Shown one piece after another: positions 1-11,080 of a stretch of 64,000 nt of DNA. The notes beneath the pieces were generated by a model. The model ran no database searches. It had not been told where the DNA came from and worked only from the letters and a program-made list of their open reading frames with translations. Source of the stretch: Camarhynchus parvulus (Eukaryota > Chordata > Aves > Passeriformes > Thraupidae); assembly GCF_901933205.1 (NCBI RefSeq), contig NC_044573.1, positions 31,927,493 through 31,991,492 on the forward strand. Reading direction: 5' to 3'. Position 1 is the stretch's first letter. Each line of letters begins with the position of its first letter. Made by a program: the position numbers and the translations under genes.

Positions 1-2449
1 GAGGAAAATAAAGAGCACTGCTATGTCCCCAGTTTGACTGTCCATCCTCAATCCATACTGACTCAGGAGGGGACGAACTTCTTTTACAGAGTACACACCC
101 AGCAAAAAGCCCTAGAGATTAAAAAAGACTTGATGGAAAGAAAAATTTGAATGCTTCTAAGCACAAAGTCCCAATAAAAAGAATCTGTGCTGGAACTCGT
201 GTGACCCAATCCTATACAAAGCTAAGAACCAACATTCAGGTTCCCTTTCTGGTCTTCAACATATCCCAGGAAAACCAGGTACAAGTAATTTTGCAGGGTC
301 ACACTACCAGTGTTACCTGTATGTCTCCAAAGCTGCTCGTCAGACTTTACACAGAAGTGGCTGCAGGAAGGACAAATCTGCCACAGCTTAGGAGGTTTTA
401 GCACAAAAGAGTCTGTGAGCCTTTGCTTCAGAGGGCATCCACTAAAACTGTCCAGCAAGATTAGGACAGAGGAGTCTGTGATAACCCTTTTCTGCTCTGT
501 TCTTGTGAGCCCTACCTCATTCACCAATGCTGATGTGACTGCAGAGCAGGGGCACAGGGGCTGTAAGGACATATGTTTCCAGTTTCAGTGAGCATCTTGC
601 ACGAAAGCAGAGAGCTCTGAAGGTTGTCTCAAAGCTTCTCACAGGCACTGAAGACTACATTTATTCACATAAACCAATTTCCTCCCCTTTACTGCCTAAT
701 TTCTTCTAATCTTTGGTTTACCTCTGACTCCCATTTTTCTTTTCTTTCTCCTCAACTATCTTTCCACTTCCCTTCTTTATCTCACATTTTTTCTTACCCA
801 TATATTTCTAAGGGGCTATGGAGGAGCATGTTGTTTTGGGTGTTTTTTTTTTTGTTACAGGCAAATAAGAGGACTTCAGAGTTAGGACACCAGGCTGCTG
901 AGTTCTTATAGCAGCCTGACTCTTATTCACTGCCTGAAAAAAAAATCCACCTCATGGTCTCATTTCTGCTTTTTAATCTGAAAAGCTGAGGCGATAAATG
1001 CCAATTTCAAAGACAGTTGGCTGTAATAGTTAATGTTTGTGCAACACTTCGCATGTCTAACCATTGTATCCAATCTTCACCACCAGAAAGATGCAGAGCT
1101 GCTGCCACTGCCTCCCAGACTGTCTGTGAGTGTGATGATTAATGAGCTCACAGCCCTATTTTGCTGTTGAAGTTAATGTTGCTTCCTGAGGGCAACACGC
1201 CTGATGAGAGAATTTGCAGCAGTCCATACGCTATATTGATTCAAAATGCCACTGTATGTTTTAATTAGCTTTTAACCATTAAAAAGTGGGGTTGGGAATT
1301 AAAATGGCACATATGCTTATGCAGCACATGCCTGTACCTAAAAGGTGAGCATCAGGTCGAGTTATCAACCTGTGGGCTGAACCACCACTGGCAGCTAAAC
1401 CCATTTTTGTAGCAATTAATACATTTCCATGGCTTTTCTTTTTGTTAGCTTTATGCCAAATATCCACTTACATCTATTTTCAAGCCTTGAGGAATGCATC
1501 TTTCACCCACCCACGCTATCTTTTGAGAGTTATAACACACCAGGAAAGTTTAATTTTGCAGAGCTGAGGTTTAAGAGCTAACGTGAGGGAGTGGGCTCTG
1601 CTCAGGCTGGTGAGAAAGTGATGTGTTGGGATAAAAGGCTGCACTGCAACCCCTCCTTTGCGCCACCAGAGAGTTTCTATTGGTCATTGATAAGGTGCTT
1701 GTAATTTCCTAGTTTGTATTGTACTTATCCTTCATCCTCTTGATAGCAAAGGGCTGATTGAAGTAATATCCCGATCAGTAGGAGCCATTTTTGACAACCT
1801 GGAGGACAAGTGGAGTATTTTTTCCTTAAAAGAGGGTGAAAAGAGAATTATGGGCCAATTGCCAAACTTAATAATTAAACATATTAAAACCACCTAGAAG
1901 ACCACAAGGAGATGAGTGTCAGTTCACACTGATTAATCATGAATGAAGCATGTTAAACAAAACCAGTTCCTCTCTGAAACTGGTTAAGAGGTCTGGAAGG
2001 GAGGAGAGGTAATCAACACTGTCTCTTGCCTTCAGCCAGGCTGTTTGCCTGGCCCTGCCTGGTGCACTTGTGACTAAACCAGGGAACACACTCAAGCCAG
2101 AACCAATCAGTGGTGGCAACAGTGGCTGAAAAGCCACAGACAAGGGATCATTACCAAAAATTCACTGCCAGACTGAAGGGCTATATTGAGTCTGGTTCTC
2201 TAGATAGCTGACCTAGATTTGATACAATTAATTTTTTTTCATTAATAATACAAATAAACAGCTTAAAAATACAACTCTTAAATTTGCAGATGAACCATCT
2301 TGGAATGAGCTGTAAGCACATTGGGGGAAAGAAGCGTTCAAAATGGTCCCAGCATACTGGAAAATGGACCAGAAGAGCTGGGTGCACAGCAATTAGGATG
2401 AAAGCAAAATGTTCTGCTTTGGGAGGAATAATAAATTGTGTAAATACAG
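1..2449. other. Upstream intergenic DNA without a supported gene
   Basis: No reading frame here resembles a known protein, and no splice-site plus coding pattern is visible. The content is AT-leaning unique sequence with a pyrimidine-rich stretch around 735-800 and a T-run near 841-853. A homeodomain-motif block at about 1125-1330 is listed separately. Confidence 0.6.
1125..1330. promoter_or_regulatory. Candidate conserved non-coding element (homeodomain motifs)
   Basis: This is a compact AT-rich block with ATTAAT near 1138 and a TTAATTAG homeodomain core at 1261-1268, followed by a run of short A/T-rich words. It has no coding potential and no repeat similarity that I recognise. Its texture resembles vertebrate developmental enhancers, and it lies about 9.6 kb upstream of the ZBTB18 promoter. 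Function is inferred only; an alignment would decide. Confidence 0.3.
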
Positions 2450-2915
2450 CACCCATAGCGAGGACATGGCCACGAAGGATGTAGACCAGCTAGAAGCTGA
2501 AAAATACTAAATACAACATGAGAAACATGACCTACAAGGAACACGTAGGGCTGTTTGACCTACAGAAGACAAGGCTGGACAAGGTAGAATGGCTGGCCTC
2601 AGTATGTGAGCTATTAATGGGCAAAGGAAATAAACTCTTCTGCATGACCACTCTGGGTTGGGTGGAAGTAAGAAGCTTCTTAGAATAATATGTGCAAGGA
2701 GACACCAGGAAAAATATTATCTCTGGAAAGGCTAATGGAGAAGTGGGAACAACTCCCTGAGTGGATGGTGGGGTCTCCTCCACTGGAGATTTCCAAAAAC
2801 AGGATGGACCAGCATTAGCCAGAAACAGCCCAGATACAGATACAGATGATTCTGACAGCAATCCAGGCAGGGAGATGAACTACATGACCTATTGAAATTC
2901 ATTCAATCCTAATTT
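2450..2915 (+). mobile_element. Diverged CR1 LINE 3' fragment, + orientation
   Basis: The block follows the order of the CR1 3' region: a segment like 'GGGCTGTTTGACCTACAGA' (the 'rgctgttcagcctggaga' block), then a 'ctccactggagatttccaaaaacaggatgga' type block near 2776-2810, then 'GGGAGATGAACTACATGACC' near 2870-2890, which is the usual 'ttggactagatgacct' terminal block. Identity is clearly lower than in the copies at 51.9 and 59.3 kb, so this insertion is older. The 5' boundary is uncertain; faint similarity may begin near 2450. Confidence 0.62.
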
Positions 2916-2994
2916 TTTTAGATTTTATTTCTATATTACCCTTGGGAGGTACAGAACTACTTTGTGCCTCAACTCCACATCAGTGAAACAGGAG

Positions 2995-3205
2995 CATCGG
3001 TGGCCAAATTAAACAAATCAACGAGAATCATTTGCATTGAGTTTGGCTGTCTGATTAATCACTTGGAGCTCGCAGCTTATACAATGTATCATCTGTGACT
3101 GCTTTATCATGAAAAGCAGATATTTGCCAATCATAGTGGGGAGAAAATCTGACTTTATTGTCATGACTGAATGCTCTTAAATGCATTTAAAGCCTTACAG
3201 ACTAG
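2995..3205. promoter_or_regulatory. Candidate conserved non-coding element with octamer and OTX-type sites
   Basis: The block carries a perfect POU octamer on the minus strand (ATTTGCAT, 3030-3037), the palindromic GATTAATC at 3053-3060 (OTX/bicoid-type core) and CATCTGTG near 3092. It is AT-rich, non-repetitive and non-coding. It is inferred to be an upstream enhancer of ZBTB18. Confidence 0.32.
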
Positions 3206-4029
3206 TTGGCTGTAATGTATATTTAAAATTCGTGAAACCAGCAAAAGATCAGATTGAAGAAGGAGAGAAACACGGTAGAACAGTGACACTGTGCAAGTTA
3301 GTTTAAATAAAGAATCTTATCAAATCTACTGACTACTTGTTCACATCTGTCCAAATATAACTTATGCCATATGTCCTACTATATAAGTCAGCTTGGAGGC
3401 AGGACACTTCCCTAAGCAGCAATTCACTTCCTGAGTCTGCTCTATCTTCAGGAGAATAAAGAAGAGGGGGAAATGATACATCACAGAAAAATCTGAGAAA
3501 CAAACAAAATAACCTTCTAAAAGCTTCTGGGAAGTAAAAATCCTTTGTCTGTCCTAACAGTATGGTTAGCTGAATCTTTTGTCTTCTTGTGTATTAGGAA
3601 AGGCATCATACCTGACATTACCATAAGCTGCCTTTGAGGGAATCAGATACCTCAGGTTTTCTTCACCTTTTCACTGTGTCAAGATGGTAAGTATTATCTT
3701 GCCAGTCACCTCAATGACCATCCTCCCATCATGGAAACAGAACTTATAGTTGCCACCTCTCGGGTCAGACTCGCAGGTATGGCCAGTCAATCCCTCCACC
3801 TTGGCTCTCCAAAGGCCTTGGTGCTACACCAAGAGCAGGCTGGGGAGGGGAGACCCAGCCCTGCCCAGCCACGGGGGCTTCCCAGCAAAGCACTTCCTGA
3901 TGGGAGCTTTCAGCTGGTAGGGTCAGATAAAAATATCATCATCGAAATCCCATTTCAGATACCAGAAGCCTCCTTATGGCTCTAAGAGTTTAATTTTCAT
4001 TTAAAAGTCAATAAATAGAGGCATAAGGG

Positions 4030-4200
4030 TTTAAGATGAATTATGCAAGCCCTTTAGCCATAGCCATTACATTCTGCCACAAAAATGAGCTGCTGTTCTC
4101 ACTTTGTTTTATGGGCTCACTGTAGCCTGTTGTTATTGTAGCTGCCAAATAAAAACCAGCAAACCATGCAAATGAAAAGATAATCTTTTATGCTTTCATA
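4030..4200. promoter_or_regulatory. Candidate non-coding element with POU octamer
   Basis: A perfect octamer ATGCAAAT lies at 4166-4173, embedded in an AT-rich unique block with ATGAATTA near 4036. POU-family factors (octamer binders) act in neural development, where ZBTB18 is expressed. The functional link is inference. Confidence 0.25.
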
Positions 4201-4658
4201 GTCTTAGGATAAACTGGTATGTGCAGTTTTAGAGAAGGGGTTTCTTTTGGAGTCTGTAGTGTTATGCCCCTGTCCTGTGAGTCTTTACAAGTGGAGTGGC
4301 TTTTTGATCAGCTGCTCTCCCATCTCCAGCTGCAGCAGTCACAAGTTCAAAGGCAAGGAAAAACATAACAGCTTCCTCTAGATATGAAGAAACTGGTTGT
4401 TTCATGAAACAAAAGTCCTCTTGATTTTAAAAGAAAATATTTGCCACCTCTAATTTCTTTCGAGCCTCCTCATTCCCTGACAGGAGCACATACCCCACAA
4501 CTTGCTTGGAGTCATGTGTTTCCTGAGGGTCTGTCACCCAGCAAATGTGCCAAGAGAGAAAGCCATGCAAAGAAATCGTGACAATGAACAGCAGCTGAAG
4601 CCAAGTGGTAAAAGCACAAGACTCCACACAAAAATACCTGGGACAAAATGTGCACCAG

Positions 4659-4663
<5 letters not shown>

Positions 4664-4714
<51 letters not shown>
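4664..4714 (+). repeat. (AG)n microsatellite, about 25 units
   Basis: This is an uninterrupted AG dinucleotide run of 51 nt, flanked by CAC on the left and AGATGG on the right. A perfect run of this length should be polymorphic between individuals. Confidence 0.97.
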
Positions 4715-4718
<4 letters not shown>

Positions 4719-6627
4719 GGAACTAGGTCAGGGACAGTGTCTTACTCATGCCATGAGAAAAACGGGACTGTAAGCATGAGTTAATTACAAGTTAATTACA
4801 GCAGAGCACTATATTAATGGCAGGATATTGAGAATAAGAGTACACAGACTAACATGCAACATTTAGTCCATAACTTTTCCACCCAGAACTGATATTCAGA
4901 GCTTGTCTTTTTCACCTTTGCAATGGCTTGTCTCTTTCTTTTGTCTGTCTCAGTTTATTTTCATAGGCACATTCACTGGTGATAACATTTTATATTTTGT
5001 GCTTCCTAGTGGGAGCTATGCTAGATGCTGACACCCACTCTTGTGCAGAGATTTTAGCATTTTTTTTTCCTCTTCCACCCGTTTTACACAAGATGGTAAC
5101 ATATGGCCTTGGGTGATTAAATGATTTAGTGAATGAACTGAGCAGAAAGAGCAGGCTGATTGGAAGAAGACAGCTTCTGTTTAGGCATAAATGTCTTTGT
5201 AATCTGTAATGATAGGAAAGAAATTACAGAAAAAGCATCAGAAAATTTAACAGAGTTTTGGCTAAACATTGTATTTTTCAGGTCTGCTTTAAATATAGTG
5301 AAACAATAGTATAGTGGCTATTACTTGTTTTGTTTCTACAGCATGTCCTTGTAGAAGGGGCACCCCACAAATATACACAGAAGCATACACCTACACTCAG
5401 TACATGAAGAGAAATAAATTAAACCAATGGTTTTGTAAAACTAAGGTGCCATTTTATTTATTAACTTCTGAACAAGGCGGACCTACAGAATTGGTGTGAG
5501 CCACCATGCTAGCTGAAACGGCTTCACACCTTCTAACTTTCTCAGAATTACTCCAACTACAATAACCAATCACACCCACACGACCTCAGCAGGAACCACA
5601 GGAGGTTCTGTGAAAGGAAGACATCTGGATGCCTTCTAAGCAGTCCCACCCAGTACACCTCTGCCACTGCAGGGGCTCAGAGCACAAATAAACCACCACT
5701 CCCATCCTCTTCCTTTGGGGTATCATGACTTGTGTCTCTCTTCTGTTTTAACTTGAGGTTTTGTGTTTGTTATGTATCTTTGGGATAATACCTATGTGTT
5801 CTCACGAGCATGCAGCGGCTCCTGGTGTCATTCTGTTCTGAGCTAAGCATCTGTTTGTGGTTGGCTGTGGCTGTGAGAGACTGGACACCAGCAGCCAGGT
5901 GTTCCTAGATTGGAAACTTGAAGCCTTTGTATCCAAAAGAAGAAATTTTTAGAGAGAAAACATTTCAGTTCTGCTTCCAATGATGGTGTCCATATCATTA
6001 ACAGTCAACAAAAAAATCCAACTGAATTCCAGTTCATGTCTCCACCCACAAGACCAATTCCATCTTTTGCGATCAAATTTTTATGCAGAGCCTTGAAATT
6101 GTTTTGGGACATCATCAAGAAATCCTTGCCCTCGTTAATAATCCCCATGTGAAGCAGAAGCTGTAGCTTAAAATCAGACAAACCTATGCTCCAGAAAAAG
6201 ACATCTGGACATAAAGAAAGTTTATCAGTGGAGTCTGTCCTCAGCTTGTAGCATGAATGTGAGAAGCCACCTTGGTGATAAACCTCAGTGCAGGGCACTC
6301 CTTCTCCTACATGTGAGCGCATTTGAGATGAGAGAAGCGGTTTTGGCCCACATGGTAAGAAAAGCTCTTAGATGAGTACATCCTGATGCTTATCCAGCAT
6401 AGTTAGGCAGATAAGAATTACTGATCCAGTCAGCCTCTGGCACAATAACGTGCACATTTAGCCAATTCATGCAAATGCTGTATTATATTATCTTGGCACT
6501 TCCTCAGCACTGGTTCCCCAGAGAGAAAACTCCGTTCCACGGTGACATCAGCTGAACCTCAAGTGTAATGGAAGTCTCAAAAACTACTTAATTTTTAATT
6601 TTTTTCCATCAATTGTTACACTACAGT

Positions 6628-6668
6628 AAAAAAAAAAAATAAAGAAAGAAAGAAAACAACAAAAAAAC
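6628..6668 (+). repeat. A-rich simple sequence with (AAAG)n core
   Basis: A run of 12 A is followed by TAAAG and three imperfect GAAA units and then another A-run. There is no adjacent LINE or SINE body, so it looks like simple low-complexity sequence rather than a retroposed tail. Confidence 0.85.
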
Positions 6669-6769
6669 CTTAGAGTGCCATGATCATAAATCCTAATTTT
6701 CACTAATTTTCACTTCTCTGGGATACATAATACTGTAGATATTTTTTCTGCTTTATCTCCAGTCCTTTA

Positions 6770-6800
6770 AAATTAAAACTTTCCAGGAAAGTTTTAATTT
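6770..6800. repeat. Perfect 31-nt palindrome (15-bp arms, 1-nt spacer)
   Basis: The left arm 6770-6784 (AAATTAAAACTTTCC) is the exact reverse complement of the right arm 6786-6800, with a single A between them. It could extrude as a cruciform or form a tight hairpin. I see no flanking duplication that would mark it as a small transposon. Confidence 0.95.
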
Positions 6801-7738
6801 ACCAAGATGGTACCCACTTTTTATTGTCCTATGAATGAAAACAGCAGCAATGCATAGGGGTGACAGTATACATTTTGAAATAACCTGTAGGGCATAAACC
6901 TGGGATATTTAGTGGCAGATAAGCAGTTTCCATTGTCAATTTCTTTTTTGCCATCAAAAACAAAATTAATGGAATGTACAGTAATTAGAACAGCACTACT
7001 CTACTATTTGAAGAAAATGTAGAAAACTGTGTCGCAGTAGGTATAAGAAAGTATTAAGGACCAGATTTCCATCTGGTTCCGCAATATAACTGTGTTGTGT
7101 TAGCATCTATATCTATTGCTCTGGACCCAAATGTCACACAGGCACTTTGACCCTTGTCAGCTCGGGCTCTTCTACTGGACTGTCCTCAAGAAGAGTTTCC
7201 AAGAGCACACAGCTCCATTCAAGCTCTGGAAACAAATGTGCCCAACACTTCTAAGGTTAGTAGGCAAAGCTGGCATCTGCAAAGCCGCTCACTACGTATT
7301 AATGAATCTTGAGCAGCAACAAACAATACTGGGAGATTCAGCACACAAACTGTGTTAGAAGAGAGGCCAGGAAAGCTCGATGTTCTCAGATCAGAGGCAG
7401 AAGCCGGGAGGCTCTACCCGAGCTGCAGGCGCTCCTGTAGCTCCACACTGCAGCGTCAGCCTTGGTTATGAGCCAAAGGCCTTCAGGCCTCCTTGTTGCC
7501 TGGAGGATATAAATGAAAGTCAGCAAGTGAAAAGGTGCAAGAAGTGCAAAATTGCATCATGTCTTCCAAACTGTGCTTGTGAAGTAAATGAGACTCATTT
7601 CTTTCCATGCTATATTGAGATAATTTTTATTTTCCTTGGCTTATGAATGTTCTTAGTTCAATTTCCTTGTGTGTGTTCTTTACAGTACCTTGGGATGCCT
7701 GAAGTGATTTATAAATATGTGTAGAGACCAGGTGTACT

Positions 7739-7748
7739 GCCAGATGTT
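7739..7748 (-). promoter_or_regulatory. RP58/ZBTB18 consensus-type site
   Basis: The minus strand reads AACATCTGGC, which fits the RP58 binding consensus (A/C)ACATCTG(G/T)(A/C) as I recall it from the literature. It is a motif match only. About one such match is expected by chance in a window of this size. Confidence 0.3.
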
Positions 7749-10019
7749 TATGTCCCTTTACAACAAGGCTTCACCATCCCTTCCAATGGAATGCATGTCT
7801 TATATTATTTTTTCTAATAGAGGATCAACTGGACTATTGGGTATTCATGAGTTTTCCCTCTGAAGGTTTTTTTCCCTAATTCATTCTCTATCATCTTGTT
7901 TCTATATTTATCATAATGCTAAGTCTTTAAACCTCTCTAAGTACTTTTAAAAAATTAGAGTTCCTTTCACATTAAAAAAATCCCAGACAAATGTCAACAG
8001 TTCCAGGTTTAAATCAATAAAGCCTTACTCACTGCCAAAAAAGATTTTTAATCTTAAAGTGTTACCTACACTCACTTTTTCTCTGTTTCTCTCCATCTCC
8101 TATTTAGAAACAGTAAAAAGAAGTGGTTTATTATAACAGTTGTATAAATGGTAATTGCAGATCACTTTCTTAACTATAACTGTAGTAAGAAATAACCTGT
8201 AGCCCCAGGGTGAACCAATCTACACAAAACAGACAAAGCAATTTGCTAGAGGTCATATAACCAAATGACAGAATGGAAAAGATAGTGCAACCTGATTTAA
8301 TTAGGAGTCAGCATTGTAAATACTAAATGAGGGACAGTAAATTTTTTCTCAGTACATCTTAAAATGTAAGGAGGCAAGTTCTTGTATATGAGGAGGAAAT
8401 AATAAATTAACAGAAAGTACAAACAAATTAAATTAAATTTTATTTAACATTTATTTTCAAATTTCAGGTCCTGTATAAGTCTGTAAGGATCTGAGAAAGT
8501 CCATTTGCTAAATGTCCTCTTTAGCAAATAAATTCTTTGATTTTTTTCACATTAGGCAGACTCATTTCCCAAGGAGTTTTGTGTTACGAAAATGCCTAAA
8601 TTGCCTCCCTCAGTAAAGCTGTACTTGCATAAGTAAATATTCACAAACGGAGGTCTTACTAACCAACCCAGAGCAGCTGGTGAGATGGCTTACTTGAGGA
8701 AGCAAGAGGCAGCATGAAGTGTGGAGATCTAGGACAACACAGTTAATGTAATCATTTCAGGCACAGTCACTGACAGTTCAAATATATATAACTGCATAAG
8801 TTATTTGTATATTTAACGTTATAAAAACCTAAACAAGCTAAACTTTGGAACTATTTTCTAAAGTATTTCCTGTTAAAGTACTTTCAACACTTATTTTTGC
8901 AATCAAAAGAAAAAGCAGTTTAGTAGCTATAGGGATGATGTTCAAGAAATGACAGGCAGCAGGGAATACAGTACTGATTTTTCTCAGATGAAGTGATTAT
9001 TAGCACTGAGGAAACAATCAGGAAACATGAAGAGTCAGCATCTTAGCTGCTGTATCCTGAAGACAAGGACAAAACCCTATCAAGTTCCAGCAATAATGAA
9101 ATATGGAACAGGGTGCCAATGGAAAAAATACCCAAACTCTTAATGATGGCATCGTATCAGTGTCTAAGAGAGACTGAAAGTTAATAATTGAAAAATTCCA
9201 CACCTAGTGTGAGCAATTAGTTCACTGAAGGATGGAGTGAAAAGTGTTTTCTTTTGTACATATATATATTTTATATTTTCATGTATGTATGTAATTCTTG
9301 AAGCATATGGCCACCTAGATGCTAGCTGCTGTGCTATATACATAGCAGTGCTGTCAAAGCAATTAGGCACAGCAAGAATTCAGTCTGTTTCTTTGTAACA
9401 GTCTCATATTACTGAAGAGAGGAAGTGCATGGTTTTCAGCTTTTACAGCTACTCAATCAATTTTAGTTATTAATACTCAATTGAGTTCTTTTTCTTTAAA
9501 CTCCAAGGCTCTGTTGGTGACCCTTGTTTTCTTTAAAATACTTCCCTATATTACCTCTTTACCTGAAACCGAAGGGGAGATGGGGAAATACCCAGATCTC
9601 CTTGGATTAGTCCCTTGCTAAGGAAGACCTTAGCCCTTCCAACCTGGCCTCCAGTGCCCTACCCTAACCCGCCATTAAGCCGTGGTATTCTCCAAAGCCG
9701 CTGACCTCAATCTGCCTGTGAGCCACGATGAGGTCTGGAGAGCTCGCTCCCCCTCAGGCACCAGCCTGCCCAGAGCTGCCCACAGACCTGGGCACACACA
9801 CACACATCCCAAAGGATGCCAACCTGCTGGCACTGCTCCTCACGATCTGCCACAGCGGGAAGCACAGAAAGTACCCACGGTAATTCAACCCTTGAGGTGG
9901 GAGCTCAGGGCAGAGCCCTTCCTTGGAAGAGAGAAGGCAAAGCACTTGCACTCTTGTTATGAGTAATTCACAGCTGGCTGGTGCCAATCAAGGAGAGAGG
10001 CTAGGACACAAACCACAGA

Positions 10020-10340
10020 ATTACAAACATAAATATTTATTCTTGCATCTAAAGTGCCCCAGCCAAACTGGGCACACCCCTGAGATTTTGCTTTAGGAGT
10101 TTTACACAATGGTATGATATGAATCACCTAATTACCCACGGGTGCTTATTTCTAATTATCCAATCATAAATGTGGCAGGGCAAAGCTACTCTATTTTTGT
10201 ACATCTCGCAGCAGCATCCATTAGCATCCTTGTGATTTATGCTAATCCAGATGCTCCTGCATTCAACTTCTGCAAAGTTACCGAGCATCAGCAACTTGAG
10301 TTTCTCTTAGATACGGATCCCTTGGTGAATTTTGGCAAAA
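10020..10340. promoter_or_regulatory. Probable promoter-proximal enhancer of ZBTB18
   Basis: This AT-rich block directly abuts the CpG island. It contains two TAATTA homeodomain cores (10129-10134 and 10153-10158), a CCAAT box (10160-10164), a TAATCC K50-homeodomain core (10243-10248) and an overlapping CAGATG E-box (10248-10253). It has no coding potential and no repeat similarity. Dense neural-type motifs beside a CpG promoter suggest a proximal enhancer; conservation is assumed, not shown. Confidence 0.42.
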
Positions 10341-10663
10341 AGTTTCCTTATCTCAGCCGACTGTGTGTTCTTAGCAGGGGCAGATGACGCCTCTTGGGTC
10401 TTGAGATAACACTGCAATACGGACGATATATACTTAGCATACATATAACCATCCACATCACACCAATAATGCTCCTGCCCCTGATGGCTGCATGGTCTCA
10501 GCACTTTATGGCACGCTCTCCTGGCCCCGCGGCAGCCCAGCAGCCGGCCAGCCGGGGCTGCGGGAGCACTCGAGGACCCGGGAGCACTCGGGAAGCGGGA
10601 GCACACCCGGCACCGCTCCCGCCCGGGCCGCGCCGCACCTGCCGCCGTCCCGCCATGCACCGC

Positions 10664-10684
10664 GCCGCCGCCGCCGCCGCCGCC
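10664..10684 (+). repeat. (GCC)7 trinucleotide repeat in the CpG island
   Basis: Seven perfect GCC units lie upstream of the likely transcription start. In one frame they would encode polyalanine, but nothing suggests translation. GC-rich triplet runs in promoters can vary in length. Confidence 0.9.
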
Positions 10685-10785
10685 CCGCCGGCCCCGCCCC
10701 GCGCCGCTCGCCCCGCCCCGGCCCCGCCTCCTTCCGCCTCGGCTCCCCGCCGGGTCACGCCCCCCGTGCCCGTCCGCGCGCCGCG

Positions 10786-10827
10786 ATTGGCGGCGCCGCC
10801 GGCCTTCCCGGGCCGCCCTGCTCCAAT
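10786..10827. promoter_or_regulatory. Paired CCAAT boxes (NF-Y type)
   Basis: An inverted CCAAT (ATTGG, 10786-10790, in CGCGATTGGCGGC) and a forward CCAAT (10823-10827, in CTCCAATCGG) lie about 37 bp apart, upstream of the inferred start region. This is typical of TATA-less CpG promoters that bind NF-Y. Confidence 0.6.
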
Positions 10828-10954
10828 CGGCGGCCGGCGCGGCCCGTCAGTCAGCGGCGGGGCGCCGCGGCGGTTGGCGGCGGCGGCGGCGCGGGCGGGC
10901 CGCGCTGTCAGTCAGGGAGCGGAGTCCGAAGTGGGGAGCGGGGAGGGAGGGGCG

Positions 10955-10964
10955 AACATCTGTC
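10955..10964 (+). promoter_or_regulatory. Perfect RP58/ZBTB18 consensus site in its own promoter
   Basis: AACATCTGTC fits the RP58 consensus (A/C)ACATCTG(G/T)(A/C) at every position. It sits in the CpG island next to the inferred start site, in surroundings otherwise made of G/C-rich words, so it stands out. ZBTB18 is a sequence-specific repressor, so negative autoregulation is the natural hypothesis. Confidence 0.5.
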
Positions 10965-11065
10965 TGCCGCAGCCGGGCCCGGCTGTGCCGCCGCCGCCGC
11001 CGCGCGAGCGCCCCGCGCCCCCGCCCGCCCCCGGCCCCCGCCCGCCCCCGCGCCCCGCCGGTGCC

Positions 11066-11080
11066 ATGGGGAGCCGCTGA
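11066..11080 (+). other. Four-codon upstream ORF (MGSR-stop)
   Basis: An ATG in strong Kozak context (G at -3 and G at +4, GTGCCATGG) opens M-G-S-R followed by TGA at 11078-11080. If the leader starts near 10.9 kb and splices at 11270, this uORF is in the mature 5' UTR, upstream of both ZBTB18 starts. It could then limit translation of the main ORF. It depends on the true start site and splice donor. Confidence 0.45.

Larger units (their letters stand above)
3206..10015. other. Upstream intergenic DNA without a supported gene
   Basis: Open frames here are all short (about 105 codons or fewer) and match nothing I recognise. Identifiable contents are the microsatellite at 4664, an octamer block near 4.1 kb, an octamer at 6469-6476, an A-rich tract at 6628, a palindrome at 6770 and an RP58-type site at 7739. 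Slightly GC-richer pockets occur near 3.75-3.95, 7.2-7.5 and 9.65-9.95 kb. The rest is plain AT-rich unique DNA. Confidence 0.6.
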
